A stretch of DNA of 64,000 bases from Microbacterium galbinum (GTDB lineage: Bacteria; Actinomycetota; Actinomycetes; Actinomycetales; Microbacteriaceae): positions 1,083,630-1,147,629 of the forward strand of contig NZ_CP078077.1 in NCBI RefSeq assembly GCF_023101185.1, written 5' to 3'. A model generated the notes under the pieces. The model was not told the DNA's origin and searched no databases. It saw only the letters and a list, made by a program, of their open reading frames with translations. A program made the position numbers and the translations under genes. Each line of letters starts with the position of its first letter. The first letter of the stretch is position 1. This document shows, in pieces, positions 31,411-40,300 of the stretch.

Positions 31411-32250
31411 TTACTCCGTGATGTTCTGACGACGGCGCACCAGGAGCAGTGCGAGTCCGGCGAGGATCGCCAGCGTCGCGACTCCGAGGCCCCCGCCCAC
31501 GATCCACGGGTTCAGACCCGTGGTCGCCAGCGGCGGGGCCGGCGGCGTGACCGTCGTGGTGACCGAGCACGCGTCGCCGCACGCTCCGCCGTCACCGGGG
31601 AGCACCGCGTTCACGAGCTCACGGTCGCCCGTGAGGGGATCGTTGACCGTGACGCTGTAGGTGACCGAGACGACCTGGCCGACCTCGAGCGCACCCGCCC
31701 AGCTCAGCACCGGAGCGGTGTAGGTCGCGCCGTTCGTCGCGTCGCCGTTGTAGGTCGCGTCGTCGAGCACCTCCGACAGGTCGTCGGTGGACGATGCCGG
31801 CGTCTCGTCGGTGTACGCGACCGCACCGGTGTTGCCGATGGCGATCGTGTAGGTCACCTTCTGACCCGCGGCCGTGGTCTCCGTGTCGACCGACTTGGAG
31901 ACCTCGTACGCGGAGATCGGCGTGTTCGTGACGCACGAGCCCTCCTCGAGGCACTCGCCGCCATCACCCGGGGTGACGGCATTGGCGAGGTCGAGGTCAC
32001 CGGTCGCGGGGGCGTTCACGGTCACCGAGTAGGTCAGCGTGACGCTGTCCTCGACGGGGATCGCGAGCGACCACGACAGGATCGGGGCGGCGTAGGTCGC
32101 ACCGTTCGAGGCGTCGCCGTTGTAGGTCGCATCGTCGAGCACACCCGAGAGGTCATCGGAGACCGTGGCCGGGGCATCCGCCGTGAAGGCAGCGGCACCG
32201 GTGTTGGTCACTGGGGAGGGTCGAACGGGGAGAAGACTCCCCGCACTCAT
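31411..32250 (-). CDS. DUF11-type surface protein with LATTG sorting signal, 5'-truncated
   Basis: A 279-residue frame with two repeated beta-sandwich domains of about 110 residues, each with SDDLS(G/E)VLDDATYNGDA and LTYSVTVN-type motifs. The C-terminus is a sortase signal: LATTG, then a hydrophobic helix (IVGGGLGVATLAILAGLALL) and RRRQ. LAXTG is the class E sortase form. However, no signal peptide exists: the frame enters in mid-domain at VTNTGAAAF, and the preceding 14 residues are encoded by a terminator hairpin (32226-32243). It therefore looks like the 3' remnant of a larger adhesin that lost its N-terminal part, and it is probably not exported. Confidence 0.6.
   Translation of the reverse strand: MSAGSLLPVRPSPVTNTGAAAFTADAPATVSDDLSGVLDDATYNGDASNGATYAAPILSWSLAIPVEDSVTLTYSVTVNAPATGDLDLANAVTPGDGGECLEEGSCVTNTPISAYEVSKSVDTETTAAGQKVTYTIAIGNTGAVAYTDETPASSTDDLSEVLDDATYNGDATNGATYTAPVLSWAGALEVGQVVSVTYSVTVNDPLTGDRELVNAVLPGDGGACGDACSVTTTVTPPAPPLATTGLNPWIVGGGLGVATLAILAGLALLLVRRRQNITE
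32226..32243 (-). terminator. Terminator-like hairpin after the sigma gene
   Basis: cggggag-aaga-ctccccg stem-loop, 50 bp beyond the sigma-factor stop. It lies inside the first codons of the truncated surface-protein frame. Confidence 0.6.
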
Positions 32251-32292
32251 GTGACGGGGTCGACCCCGGAATCTGTCGGCGGAATCCGAAAG

Positions 32293-33696
32293 TCAGTCGC
32301 CGACGGTGCCGCGCGACGTGCCGTTGAGCATCGAACCGCCCGCGGTGCGACCGTCGAACCCGATGTCGAACGTGACCTCGGCGGCAGGGGCATGCGTCAC
32401 CTCGAAGCGTCCGCCGCTCGGCGACTCGCGGTCGGTCGTGCACGAGACGTCGCCGCCCTCGACCAGGCAGGTCCAGCCGCTGGGGGCGGTGATGGACTCG
32501 ACGTCGACCGAGAGATCCATCCGGAGCGTGCCCAGAGTGAACGACTCGTCCTGCACGGTGACCGCCATGTCGAACTCGCTGTGCTCGGCGTCGACCGCCT
32601 CCGAGGTCAACGCCAACGACCCCAGAGGCGTCTCGGCGAAGAACCACGTCTTCGTGACGAAGGTCACCACGACCACCGTCATGAGCACGAGCGCGGTCGC
32701 GGCGGCCGCGAGCATCGCCGTCGTGCGCGCCCACTCCTGCCAGACAGACGACCCGGAACCGGCATCAGACGGAACGTCGGCCGGAACATCGGCGGGAGCA
32801 TCCGCCGGCGTCTCCGGCACCGAGGCATCCGCCCCATCCACCGGCAGCTCGCCGGCCTCGGCCGAGCCCGACGGGCCGGCCAGTGCCACCGCTCCCGCGA
32901 GCGGCAGTGCGCCGAGCGTCGCGAGCCCGGCGAATCGCTTCCACGACCGGCGGCAATACGGGCACGTGCGATAGTGCTCGGCCGAGCGCCCGCCCTTCGT
33001 GCCCTCGGGGGTGTCGCCCACCGTATCGGGCAGCAACTGGGCCGCCGCCACGCACTCCGGTCGAGCGTTCTCTTCGAGCAGGAGACGCAGCGTCGTGCGC
33101 CGCAGATTGCCCTTCGCCCGGCGCGACAGCGAATAGATCGCGGATGCCGGACGCGCCATGTGCTCTTCGAGATCCCGCGGCTTGCGCCCCTCGAGCACGG
33201 TCGCGACGAGCACACGCTGCTGGTCGGACGGCAACTCGGCGAGCGCCTTGCGCACGATCGCCAATTCCGACTCGATCTCGAGCTCGCGGATGCGCGGATC
33301 GGCGTTCGACGCCGGCTCCTCGACGTTGTCGAGCGGGGCGACCTTCGACCGCGGCGAGCGGAAGTCGTCACGGATGCGGTTGCGCATCGTCTGCGCGATG
33401 TACGCCGGCACGTTCTCGGTCGGGCCCGTGCCCTGCGACCACTTCGCCAGCACCATCAGCAGCGCGTCGCCGAGCAGATCGTCGGCGTCGTGCGTGATGC
33501 CCGCGACCCGCTTGGAGGTGAGGGTCAGCGAGGGCATCATCAGCGCGAAGTACTCGCCCGCCGCATCGCGATCGCCGGATGCCGCCCGGCGCACGAGCTC
33601 TGCCGTCGCATCGGAATCGAGGGCAGGCGAATCGACGGCGTCGTCTTCGGGCGCCGCATCGGCACCGGAAGCGTCGGGGGGAAACGCGTCCGTCAT
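32293..33696 (-). CDS. ECF sigma factor fused to zinc-finger, membrane and extracytoplasmic domains
   Basis: A 467-residue protein. Region sigma-2 lies at about residues 30-105 (TAELVRRAASGDRDAAGEYF, DDLLGDALLMVLAKW), and sigma-4 at about 145-200 (LAELPSDQQRVLVATVLEGR, IYSLSRRAKGNLRR). After this comes an anti-sigma-type zinc motif, H241-x3-C245-x2-C248 in HYRTCPYC. A Pro/Ala/Asp-rich linker, a membrane helix at about 324-347 (TAMLAAAATALVLMTVVVVT) and a 115-residue outer domain follow. It is a sigma factor carrying its own regulator, as in ECF groups with C-terminal membrane extensions. The ATG at 33696 is taken instead of one four codons upstream. Likely targets are the neighbouring surface-protein genes. 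Confidence 0.85.
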   Translation of the reverse strand: MTDAFPPDASGADAAPEDDAVDSPALDSDATAELVRRAASGDRDAAGEYFALMMPSLTLTSKRVAGITHDADDLLGDALLMVLAKWSQGTGPTENVPAYIAQTMRNRIRDDFRSPRSKVAPLDNVEEPASNADPRIRELEIESELAIVRKALAELPSDQQRVLVATVLEGRKPRDLEEHMARPASAIYSLSRRAKGNLRRTTLRLLLEENARPECVAAAQLLPDTVGDTPEGTKGGRSAEHYRTCPYCRRSWKRFAGLATLGALPLAGAVALAGPSGSAEAGELPVDGADASVPETPADAPADVPADVPSDAGSGSSVWQEWARTTAMLAAAATALVLMTVVVVTFVTKTWFFAETPLGSLALTSEAVDAEHSEFDMAVTVQDESFTLGTLRMDLSVDVESITAPSGWTCLVEGGDVSCTTDRESPSGGRFEVTHAPAAEVTFDIGFDGRTAGGSMLNGTSRGTVGD

Positions 33697-33844
33697 CACT
33701 TTCCTCATCGATTCGCAGGGGGCGGGGGCGCAGCAGCTTCACCGCACGCTGCCGCCGAGCGGAAACGATACACCGCCGAGCCGACGCGTGGCATCACGAA
33801 GCGTCGGCTCGGGGGCGAACTGTGGATAAGTGAGGGCGATTGTT

Positions 33845-33871
33845 GCGGGCCCTTTTCGGGTGGGCCCGCAC
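33845..33871 (-). terminator. Hairpin downstream of the aldose epimerase gene
   Basis: Perfect 9-bp arms tgcgggccc and gggcccgca with a 9-base loop, about 47 bp after the stop of the minus-strand epimerase gene. Confidence 0.75.
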
Positions 33872-33917
33872 TCTCAAGACGAGATCGACCCGCGAATCTG
33901 TCGGTCAGGTGGCGGTG

Positions 33918-34838
33918 TCAGATGGCGGAGATGCGCCAGGCCGCTGCGTGCGACTCCCCGGGCTCGAGCACCACCAGGTCGACGCCCGAGTTGAAGGCAT
34001 CCGGCGGGCACGTCATCGGCTCGACCGCGAGGCCGATCCGGTTCGTCTCGGGCAGCGGGGTGTCGGCCGTGTGCACCTGCACCCACGGGCAGCGCTCATC
34101 GAACGTGATCGCGACACCGTGGCCGTCGGCCGCGCGCACCGTGACCGCGGCGACGCCCGACGGATGCCGCTCGAGAGACGTGAACGCGTGGTCGATGAAC
34201 GTCTCACCGATCAGTCGCTCCTCACGGAAATCGAACTCGGGCACCAGCTCCACGGCCTCGACGCGCACCGGGCTCAGGCGATCCTCGGTCACGAGCAGCA
34301 CCTCGGATGCCGGCAGGCTCAGCGTCCAGGCATCCACCCCGCCGTCGCCCGCCCACAGGTACGGGTGCGGTCCCGTGCCCCACGGCGCGGGCACGTCGTC
34401 GACGTTCGTCGCGGTCACCGTCTGGGTGAGTCCGTCGATGCCGACCGCGTACTCGGTCTGCACCGTCACGCGCAACGGATAGCCGTCCTGCGCGGGGATC
34501 GTCGCCTCGAGCGTCACCCGATCGGATGCCGTCGACACCAGGCTCCAGTCGACCCAGGCGAGCAGCCCGTGCAGGGCGTGCCCACGAGCGGGCTCGGTGA
34601 GCGCGAGCTGGTGGTCGACACCGCCGAACGAGTAGATGCCGTCGACGACGCGGTTCGGCCACGGGGCGAGGGTCGCTCCGCGGTAGGCGGGGCGCACGGC
34701 ATCCGCGTCGAAGGGAACGACCAGATCGCGACCCTGGAAGGTCAACGCGCGCAGGGAGGCGCCGACGCTCGCGATCGTCGCCTCGTAGCCGTCGGAGAAG
34801 ATCGTGAACTGGCGGCCGGAACGGGGGGTGGTGGTCAT
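33918..34838 (-). CDS. Aldose 1-epimerase family protein (mutarotase)
   Basis: A 306-residue galactose-mutarotase-like protein. It has TLAPWPNRVVDGIYSFGG, then the active-site histidine in ARGHALHGLLAW, and the second histidine in APWGTGPHPYLWAGDG. The catalytic glutamate is in IGLAVEPMTCPPDAFNSG. It interconverts alpha and beta anomers and should supply the right anomer of arabinose or another pentose to the isomerase next door. It lies 99 bp after araA, separated by a repeat, and may be co-transcribed. An ATG three codons upstream is equally possible. Confidence 0.88.
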   Translation of the reverse strand: MTTTPRSGRQFTIFSDGYEATIASVGASLRALTFQGRDLVVPFDADAVRPAYRGATLAPWPNRVVDGIYSFGGVDHQLALTEPARGHALHGLLAWVDWSLVSTASDRVTLEATIPAQDGYPLRVTVQTEYAVGIDGLTQTVTATNVDDVPAPWGTGPHPYLWAGDGGVDAWTLSLPASEVLLVTEDRLSPVRVEAVELVPEFDFREERLIGETFIDHAFTSLERHPSGVAAVTVRAADGHGVAITFDERCPWVQVHTADTPLPETNRIGLAVEPMTCPPDAFNSGVDLVVLEPGESHAAAWRISAI

Positions 34839-34857
34839 TGGATCCACGTTACTTGTG

Positions 34858-34939
34858 TCCTTCGTCTCGCTTCGCTCGCTCAGGAACCGGGTGTCTCACC
34901 GGCCCCTGAGCGAGGAGCGCAGCGACGAGACGAAGGGTC
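34858..34939. repeat. Inverted repeat of the cttcgtctcg / cgagacgaag type
   Basis: cttcgtctcgcttcgctcgctcag-type arm (34862-34884) pairs with ctgagcgaggagcgcagcgacgagacgaag (about 34906-34936). Located between araA and the epimerase gene; the second arm overlaps the araA stop by a base or two. Confidence 0.75.
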
Positions 34940-36461
34940 ACAGGCCCTGGGCGAGGCGGTGGTAGGCCTGGTTCCAGCGCACCTGCTGCTGGAACTCGGG
35001 CAGGCGCGTCGTGTCGTCGATCACGAGCAGCTCGACCTCAGCCATCTCGGCGAAGTCGCGGAACGCCTCGATGCCCACGGCCGTCGACATCACGGTGTGG
35101 TGCGCGGCTCCGGCGGTGAGCCAGGCGGCGGCGCTGGTCGGGAAGTCGGGCTGCGGCTTCCAGACCGCACGGCCGACAGGGAGCTTCGGCAGCGCCGCAG
35201 TCGGCTCGACGTTCTCGACGACGTTGGCCGTGAGGCGGAACCGATCGCGCATGTCCGACAGCGCCACCACGACCGCCGGGCCCGGGTCGGCCGTGAACAC
35301 GAGGCGCACCGGGTCGTCCTTGCCGCCGATCCCCAGCGGATGCACCTCGAGCGTCGGCTGCTGCGACGACAGCGACGGCGAGACCTCGAGCATGTGCGCC
35401 CCGAGGATCACCTCCTCGCCCGGGGTCATGTCGTAGGTGTAGTCCTCCATCAGGCTCGCGCCACCGGGCAGACCCGCACCCATCACGTTGGCGACGCGCA
35501 CGAGCAGCGCGGTCTTCCAGTCGCCCTCGGCGCCGAAGCCGTACCCCTCGGCCATCAGGCGCTGCACCGCGAGACCCGGCAGCTGCTTCAGCGCACCGAG
35601 GTCTTCGAACGAGGTCGTGAACGCCCCGAAACCACCCTCCTCGAGGAAGGAGCGCAATCCGATCTCGATCGCCGCCCCGTCGCGCAAGGACTGGTGGCGC
35701 TCGCCCCCGCGACGCAGTTCGGGGGCCACCGCGTAGAGCTCCTCGTACTCGGCGACGAGAGCGTCGATCTCGGCATCCGAGGCGGCGGCGACGGCATCCG
35801 CCAGGTCGTTCACGCCCCAGGTGTTGACCTGCACGCCGAAGCGCAGCTCGGCCTCGGTCTTGTCGCCCTCGGTGACCGCGACGAAACGCATGTTGTCGCC
35901 GAACCGGGCCAGCTTCAGCGACCGCGCCGCCGCGAGGCCGGCAGCCGCGCGCTGCCAGGTCGCGAGCTCGGCGCGCACGCGCGGGTCGCTCGCGTGACCG
36001 ACGATCGTCTTGCGCGGGATGCCGAGGCGAGTCTGGATGTACCCGAACTCGCGGTCGCCGTGCGCGGCCTGGTTGAGGTTCATGAAGTCGAAGTCGATCT
36101 CGCTCCACGGCAGCGCCACGTTGTGCTGCGTGTGCAGGTGCGCGAGCGGCTTGCGCAGGCTGTCGAGGCCGGTGATCCACATCTTCGCCGGGCTGAACGT
36201 GTGCATCCAGGCGACGACGCCGATCACGCGGTCGTCGGCGTTCGCCTCGAGGGCGATGCGGCGGATCGCGTCGGAGTCGGTGAGCACGGGCTTCCAGACG
36301 ATGCGCACCGGCACGTCGTCGGCCGCGTCGAGGATGCCGGCGATCTCCTGCGACTGAGCGGCGACCTGGGCGAGGGTCTCCGGGCCGTAGAGGTGCTGGC
36401 TGCCGGTGAGGAACCAGACCTCGTAGCCGTCGAGCGACGTGGTCAGCGGGGTGCGGGTCAT
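34938..36461 (-). CDS. araA: L-arabinose isomerase
   Basis: A 507-residue isomerase converting L-arabinose to L-ribulose. It starts [19 protein letters not shown], diagnostic for AraA. Further signatures are [35 protein letters not shown] and [11 protein letters not shown]. The metal-site region is [20 protein letters not shown], and [11 protein letters not shown] sits near the C-terminus. Length matches the family. The ATG overlaps the araB stop as ATGA. Gene order is araD, araB, araA, then the epimerase, all on the minus strand. Confidence 0.97.
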   Translation of the reverse strand: MTRTPLTTSLDGYEVWFLTGSQHLYGPETLAQVAAQSQEIAGILDAADDVPVRIVWKPVLTDSDAIRRIALEANADDRVIGVVAWMHTFSPAKMWITGLDSLRKPLAHLHTQHNVALPWSEIDFDFMNLNQAAHGDREFGYIQTRLGIPRKTIVGHASDPRVRAELATWQRAAAGLAAARSLKLARFGDNMRFVAVTEGDKTEAELRFGVQVNTWGVNDLADAVAAASDAEIDALVAEYEELYAVAPELRRGGERHQSLRDGAAIEIGLRSFLEEGGFGAFTTSFEDLGALKQLPGLAVQRLMAEGYGFGAEGDWKTALLVRVANVMGAGLPGGASLMEDYTYDMTPGEEVILGAHMLEVSPSLSSQQPTLEVHPLGIGGKDDPVRLVFTADPGPAVVVALSDMRDRFRLTANVVENVEPTAALPKLPVGRAVWKPQPDFPTSAAAWLTAGAAHHTVMSTAVGIEAFRDFAEMAEVELLVIDDTTRLPEFQQQVRWNQAYHRLAQGL

Positions 36462-38086
36462 GAGGCGTCCTTCGGGTTCTTGCTGATTTCCTGCGTGGGC
36501 AGAGCGGCGATGGCGGCGGCCTCGATGGCGAGGCCCGCGCGGTAGCGGTCGAGGTAGGCGGCGAAGCCTGCGACGTCGGTCGGGTCGGGTTCGGCGGTGG
36601 TGACGGATGCCCCGGCGAAGACGGTCTCGTCGAGATAGGCGGCGAGCGGTCGGTCGGCCTGATCGAGGTACGCGGCGAGCACCGCGATGCCCCACGCTCC
36701 GCCCTCGGCGGCGAGATCGCCGACGTCGACCGGGGTGTCGAGGGCCGCGGCGAGGAAGCGCTGGGCCACACCCGCCGTGCGGAACAGGCCGCCGTGGGCG
36801 AACATCCGCTCGATCCGCACGCCGTCGTCGGCGAGGATCCGCATGCCCAGGGCGAGTGTGCCGAAGACGCCGTAGATCTGCGTGCGCATCACGTTCGCGA
36901 GGGTGAAGGAGGCATCCGGGGTGCGCACGAAGAGCGGGCGGCCCTGGTCGAGTCCGACCACCGGCTCGCCGGCGAGATGGTTGTAGGCGAGCAGGCCACC
37001 GGCATCCGGATCGCCCTGCAGCGCCTCGGCGAACAGGGTGGCGAAGACCTGATCCTCGTCGACGAACTGCCCGTTCGCGACCGTGAACCGGTGGAACAGC
37101 GCCGCCCAGGAGCCGAGCTCGCTCGCGCCGTTGTTGCAGTGCACCATCGCGACCGTCGCGCCGGCGGGCGTCGTGACGAGGTCGAGCTCTTCGTGCACGG
37201 TGGGCAGCGGCTTCTCGAGCACCACCATCGCGAAGATGCTCGTGCCCGCGCTGACGTTGCCGGTGAGCGGGGCGACCGAGTTCGTCGCCACCATTCCGGT
37301 CCCCGCGTCGCCCTCCGGCGGGCAGAGCGGAATACCGGGCTGGAGCGCGCCGGTCGGGTCGAGGAGCGCGGCCCCCTCGGGGGTGAGGGCGCCGGCATCC
37401 GCCCCCGCCGGGAGCACGGCCGGGAGCAGCGGGCGCAGGTCGCGACCGGTGTGGTCGCGATAGGCCTGGAGCAGGCGCTCGTCGTAGTCGATCGTGGCGG
37501 AATCGATCGGGAACATGCCCGAGGCATCCCCCACTCCGAGCACGGTACGACCGGTCAGACGCTCGTGCACATAGCCCGCGAGGGTGGTGATCGACGCGAC
37601 GTCGGCCACGTGGGATTCGCCGTCGAGCGCTGCCTGGTGCAGGTGCGCGACCGACCAACGCTGGGGGATGTTCACGCCCAGAACCTCGGTGAGCTCGGCC
37701 GAGGCCTCGCCCGTGCTCGTGTTGCGCCAGGTGCGGAAGGGCACGAGCAGAGTGCCGTCGGCGTCGAAGGCGAGGTAGCCGTGCATCATCGCCGATATAC
37801 CGATCGCCCCGAACGAGGAGGGGCGGATGCCGTGGCGCTCCTGCGCGTCGTCGACCAGTGCGGCGTACGCCTCCTGCAGCCCCGACCACACCTCCTCGAG
37901 CGGATAGGTCCAGCGGCCGTCGACGAAGCTGTTCTCCCACGTGTGCGACCCGGTCGCCAGCACCTCGGCGGTGTCGGCGTCGATCAGGCAGGCCTTGATG
38001 CGGGTCGATCCGAGCTCGATGCCGAGGGCGGTGCCGTTGCGCGCGATGACCTCGGCGGTGGTCCCTGAGCTCCGACGAAGGGTCAT
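36458..38086 (-). CDS. araB: Ribulokinase
   Basis: A 542-residue FGGY-family kinase phosphorylating L-ribulose. The N-terminal phosphate loop is [17 protein letters not shown]. Other landmarks are [32 protein letters not shown], the [15 protein letters not shown] nucleotide site and [20 protein letters not shown] near the C-terminus. FGGY kinases of this branch act on ribulose or xylulose; the arabinose neighbours make ribulose clear. It overlaps both araD and araA by four bases, so the operon is translationally coupled. Confidence 0.94.
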   Translation of the reverse strand: MTLRRSSGTTAEVIARNGTALGIELGSTRIKACLIDADTAEVLATGSHTWENSFVDGRWTYPLEEVWSGLQEAYAALVDDAQERHGIRPSSFGAIGISAMMHGYLAFDADGTLLVPFRTWRNTSTGEASAELTEVLGVNIPQRWSVAHLHQAALDGESHVADVASITTLAGYVHERLTGRTVLGVGDASGMFPIDSATIDYDERLLQAYRDHTGRDLRPLLPAVLPAGADAGALTPEGAALLDPTGALQPGIPLCPPEGDAGTGMVATNSVAPLTGNVSAGTSIFAMVVLEKPLPTVHEELDLVTTPAGATVAMVHCNNGASELGSWAALFHRFTVANGQFVDEDQVFATLFAEALQGDPDAGGLLAYNHLAGEPVVGLDQGRPLFVRTPDASFTLANVMRTQIYGVFGTLALGMRILADDGVRIERMFAHGGLFRTAGVAQRFLAAALDTPVDVGDLAAEGGAWGIAVLAAYLDQADRPLAAYLDETVFAGASVTTAEPDPTDVAGFAAYLDRYRAGLAIEAAAIAALPTQEISKNPKDAS

Positions 38087-38802
38087 CGGCGCGCGTCCGC
38101 ACTCTGGCCGTACACGTTCTGGTACCGGTCGAACAGACGGTCGATCGCCTCCTGCGGGAGGGGGATCACCGGGCCGGCCTCGCGGGCGTAGTGCACGGTG
38201 CGGGCGACGTCTTCGACCATGACCGCGGCCTTGACGGCATCCTTCGCGTCGACGCCGATCGTGAACGGCCCGTGGTTCTGCATCAGCACCGCACGGCTGC
38301 GGTGCCCGCTGAGCGTCTCGACGATGCCGCGACCGATCGAGTCGTCGCCGATGATCGCGAACGGGCCGATCGGGATCGGGCCGCCGAACTCGTCGGCCAT
38401 CGCCGTGATGACGCAGGGGATCTCCTCGCCGCGCGCCGCCCAGGCGACCGCGAACGTGGAGTGCGTGTGCACGACCCCGCCGACCTCGGGCATGTGGCGG
38501 TAGACGTACGCGTGCGCCGCGGTGTCGCTCGACGGGCTCCGCTCGCTGCCGGGGGCGCCGGGGATCGCGGTGCCGTCGAGATCGCAGAGGATCATGTTCT
38601 CGGGCGCGAGATCGTCGTAGCTCACGCCCGAGGGCTTGATCACGAACAGGTCGGCTCCGGGCACACGGCCCGAGACGTTGCCACCGGTCCAGACGACCAG
38701 GCCGTTGCGCACGAGTTCTCCGTGCAGGCGGGCGACATCGGCGCGGGTGCGGTCGATCGCCGCCTGGATGTCGGGGGCGTATCGGGGGGCGTCGTCGCTC
38801 AT
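38083..38802 (-). CDS. araD: L-ribulose-5-phosphate 4-epimerase
   Basis: A 239-residue class II aldolase-type epimerase that makes D-xylulose 5-phosphate. Substrate-binding motifs are WTGGNVSGR and [11 protein letters not shown]. The zinc site is [16 protein letters not shown] with the later QNHGPFTIG histidine. The segment [15 protein letters not shown] is typical of AraD. It is the first gene of the arabinose operon. Its start lies 20 bp from an 18-bp perfect palindrome that is the likely repressor site. Confidence 0.94.
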   Translation of the reverse strand: MSDDAPRYAPDIQAAIDRTRADVARLHGELVRNGLVVWTGGNVSGRVPGADLFVIKPSGVSYDDLAPENMILCDLDGTAIPGAPGSERSPSSDTAAHAYVYRHMPEVGGVVHTHSTFAVAWAARGEEIPCVITAMADEFGGPIPIGPFAIIGDDSIGRGIVETLSGHRSRAVLMQNHGPFTIGVDAKDAVKAAVMVEDVARTVHYAREAGPVIPLPQEAIDRLFDRYQNVYGQSADARR

Positions 38803-38822
38803 GGCACCTCGTCGTGGTTTCG

Positions 38823-38840
38823 ACTGTGACCGGTCACAGT
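38823..38840. promoter_or_regulatory. Perfect 18-bp palindromic operator upstream of araD
   Basis: ACTGTGACCGGTCACAGT is self-complementary over all 18 bases with a central CG, the form of LacI-family operators. It lies 20 bp upstream of araD and 165 bp from the end of the LacI-family gene that follows, so that regulator probably controls araD-araB-araA through it. Confidence 0.85.
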
Positions 38841-38905
38841 TCGTGTCACGGACAGCCTACGGCCGGGTCGGTGGCGGGGTCAAGCGGCCGGGCGGCCGCA
38901 CCTTC

Positions 38906-38974
38906 GGGAGGAGATCTCACGCAACGGAGGACCGCTTGCGGCATCCGCTCCTGCATTGCGCGTGATCTCCTCCC
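38906..38974. repeat. Inverted repeat with GGAGGAGATCTC termini
   Basis: Arms gggaggagatctcacgcaa and ttgcgcgtgatctcctccc enclose about 30 bases. It belongs to the same family as elements at 8.3-8.8, 56.7 and 57.7-58.0 kb. It lies between araD and the LacI-family gene. Confidence 0.8.
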
Positions 38975-39004
38975 GCCACGCGCGCCGGGTCCCCGAGAAA
39001 CGCC

Positions 39005-40003
39005 TCAGACCGACGGGGCCGCGATCGAGTCGCGCACCACGAGCTCGGGCACGATCGACTCCGCGGATGCCGCGGCATCCGCGGCGATCACCGCAGCGAC
39101 CGCCCGCCGTGCGAGCTCGTCGAAGTCCTGCCGCACCGTCGTCAACCGCGGCCAGGCGTACGCCGCCTCCGGCAGATCGTCGAAGCCGACGACGCTGATC
39201 TCCCCCGGCACCGCGATACCTGCCGCGTGCAGCGCGCCGATCAGCCCGAGCGCCATCTGGTCGTTCGCGGCGAACACCGCCGTGGCTCCGGCGTCGCGCA
39301 GCGCCTGCGCCGCCTCGAATCCGGCGCGCGCAGTCCAGTCACCGACCACGGTGAGCACGGACTCCAGCCCGCGGGCCGCGAGCTCGGCCGCGAAGCCCTC
39401 GGCACGGGACTCCGCCTCGAGCCAGTCGGCGGGTCCGGCGAGGTGCGCGATGCGCGTGTGCCCGGCATCCGCCAGCGCCCCCACCGCCAACCGCGCACCG
39501 GCGACCTGGTCGACGCCGACCCCGCGCGCATCGTGGCCGGCCGAGTGCAGGGTCACGATCGGAACCCCGACCGAGACGGTGTCGAGCATCCGCAACGTGC
39601 GGGCGTGCGGGGCGACGACCAGGATCCCCTCGACCCCCTGGGCGACGAGGTGATCGACCGCGGCCGACACCGACGCCGCGTCATCGGCATCCGCGAAGGC
39701 CGCGCTCACCCAGTACCCGGCGGCGCGGGCGGATGCCTCGATCGCCGCGATGCTGCGCGAGGGACCGAACTGCAGGGCGTCGGAGGCGAGGATCCCGAGC
39801 GTGCGCGACCGGCGCGTGCCCAGGGCGCGGGCGGCGTTGTTCATGCGATAGCCGAGCTCGCCCATCGCCTTCTCGACCCGCTCGCGCGTGGCGTCGGCGA
39901 CATCCGGATGCTCGTTCAGCACCCGCGAGACGGTCTGCCGGGACACTCCGGCGAGCGCGGCGACATCGCGCACTCCGACCGCCCGCCCGCTGTTGTCCAC
40001 CAC
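39005..40003 (-). CDS. LacI-family transcriptional regulator
   Basis: A 332-residue LacI repressor. The helix-turn-helix is VGVRDVAALAGVSRQTVSRV with the hinge region YRMNNAARALGTRRSRTLGI. The periplasmic-binding-like effector domain carries VEGILVVAPHART, AVFAANDQMALGLIGALHAAG and VPGEISVVGFDDLPEAAYAW. GTG at 40003 is taken as start; another GTG follows directly. It stands behind the arabinose operon on the same strand, and the perfect palindrome at 38823-38840 is the likely target. The effector is probably arabinose or a derivative. Confidence 0.9.
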   Translation of the reverse strand: MVDNSGRAVGVRDVAALAGVSRQTVSRVLNEHPDVADATRERVEKAMGELGYRMNNAARALGTRRSRTLGILASDALQFGPSRSIAAIEASARAAGYWVSAAFADADDAASVSAAVDHLVAQGVEGILVVAPHARTLRMLDTVSVGVPIVTLHSAGHDARGVGVDQVAGARLAVGALADAGHTRIAHLAGPADWLEAESRAEGFAAELAARGLESVLTVVGDWTARAGFEAAQALRDAGATAVFAANDQMALGLIGALHAAGIAVPGEISVVGFDDLPEAAYAWPRLTTVRQDFDELARRAVAAVIAADAAASAESIVPELVVRDSIAAPSV

Positions 40004-40038
40004 GTCGAGGAGTCTAGGCGGCGCGGCATCCCGTCCCT

Positions 40039-40112
40039 AACTCAGGACGATCGGGCCGAAACGCATCCGAAAGCCCCGGTTCGGGGCCCGAATCCGCAGT
40101 TTGTCCTGAGTT
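40039..40112. repeat. Inverted repeat with AACTCAGGAC termini
   Basis: Perfect arms aactcaggac and gtcctgagtt enclose about 54 bases containing a smaller hairpin (ccccggttcgggg). It resembles the element that follows at 40132-40210, which has aactccgga followed by aatcggcccgaa instead of gatcgggccgaa. Confidence 0.75.
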
Positions 40113-40131
40113 GGGTACGGGCCCCGGCGGG

Positions 40132-40210
40132 CATAACTCCGGAGAATCGGCCCGAATCTCGGCGGAATCGGCCGAATCGGGCGAATCGGCAGCGATTGTC
40201 CGGAGTTATG
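40132..40210. repeat. Inverted repeat with CATAACTCCGGA termini
   Basis: Perfect 12-bp arms cataactccgga and tccggagttatg. The interior has four copies of the word aatcggcc/aatcgggc in degenerate form. It forms a pair with the element at 40039-40112 and lies between the LacI and ROK genes. Confidence 0.75.
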
Positions 40211-40218
40211 AACCGGGG

Positions 40219-40285
40219 CGGGGCCCGTCGACAGGCTCAGGAACCCCGTTTCGGGCAGGAACCCCGTTTCGGGCAGGGACCCAGT
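40219..40285. repeat. Degenerate common repeat with local duplication
   Basis: cgtcgacaggctcaggaac is followed by a tandem duplication of gaaccccgtttcgggcag (40243-40278) and ends in ggacccagt. It lies just downstream of the ROK gene on the minus strand. Confidence 0.6.
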
Positions 40286-40300
40286 ACCGGAGGAGGCGCC

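Noticed and set aside
32180..32250. Reading the surface-protein frame as an intact secreted protein
   Set aside because: There is no signal peptide, the frame begins inside a domain, and the first codons coincide with a hairpin; it is kept as a truncated gene.
31348..36545. Long plus-strand frames (over 900 codons each) opposite the sigma factor, mutarotase and arabinose genes
   Set aside because: They run antisense to araA, the epimerase and the sigma gene, all with clear catalytic or structural motifs. The antisense translations lack motifs and have extreme composition.
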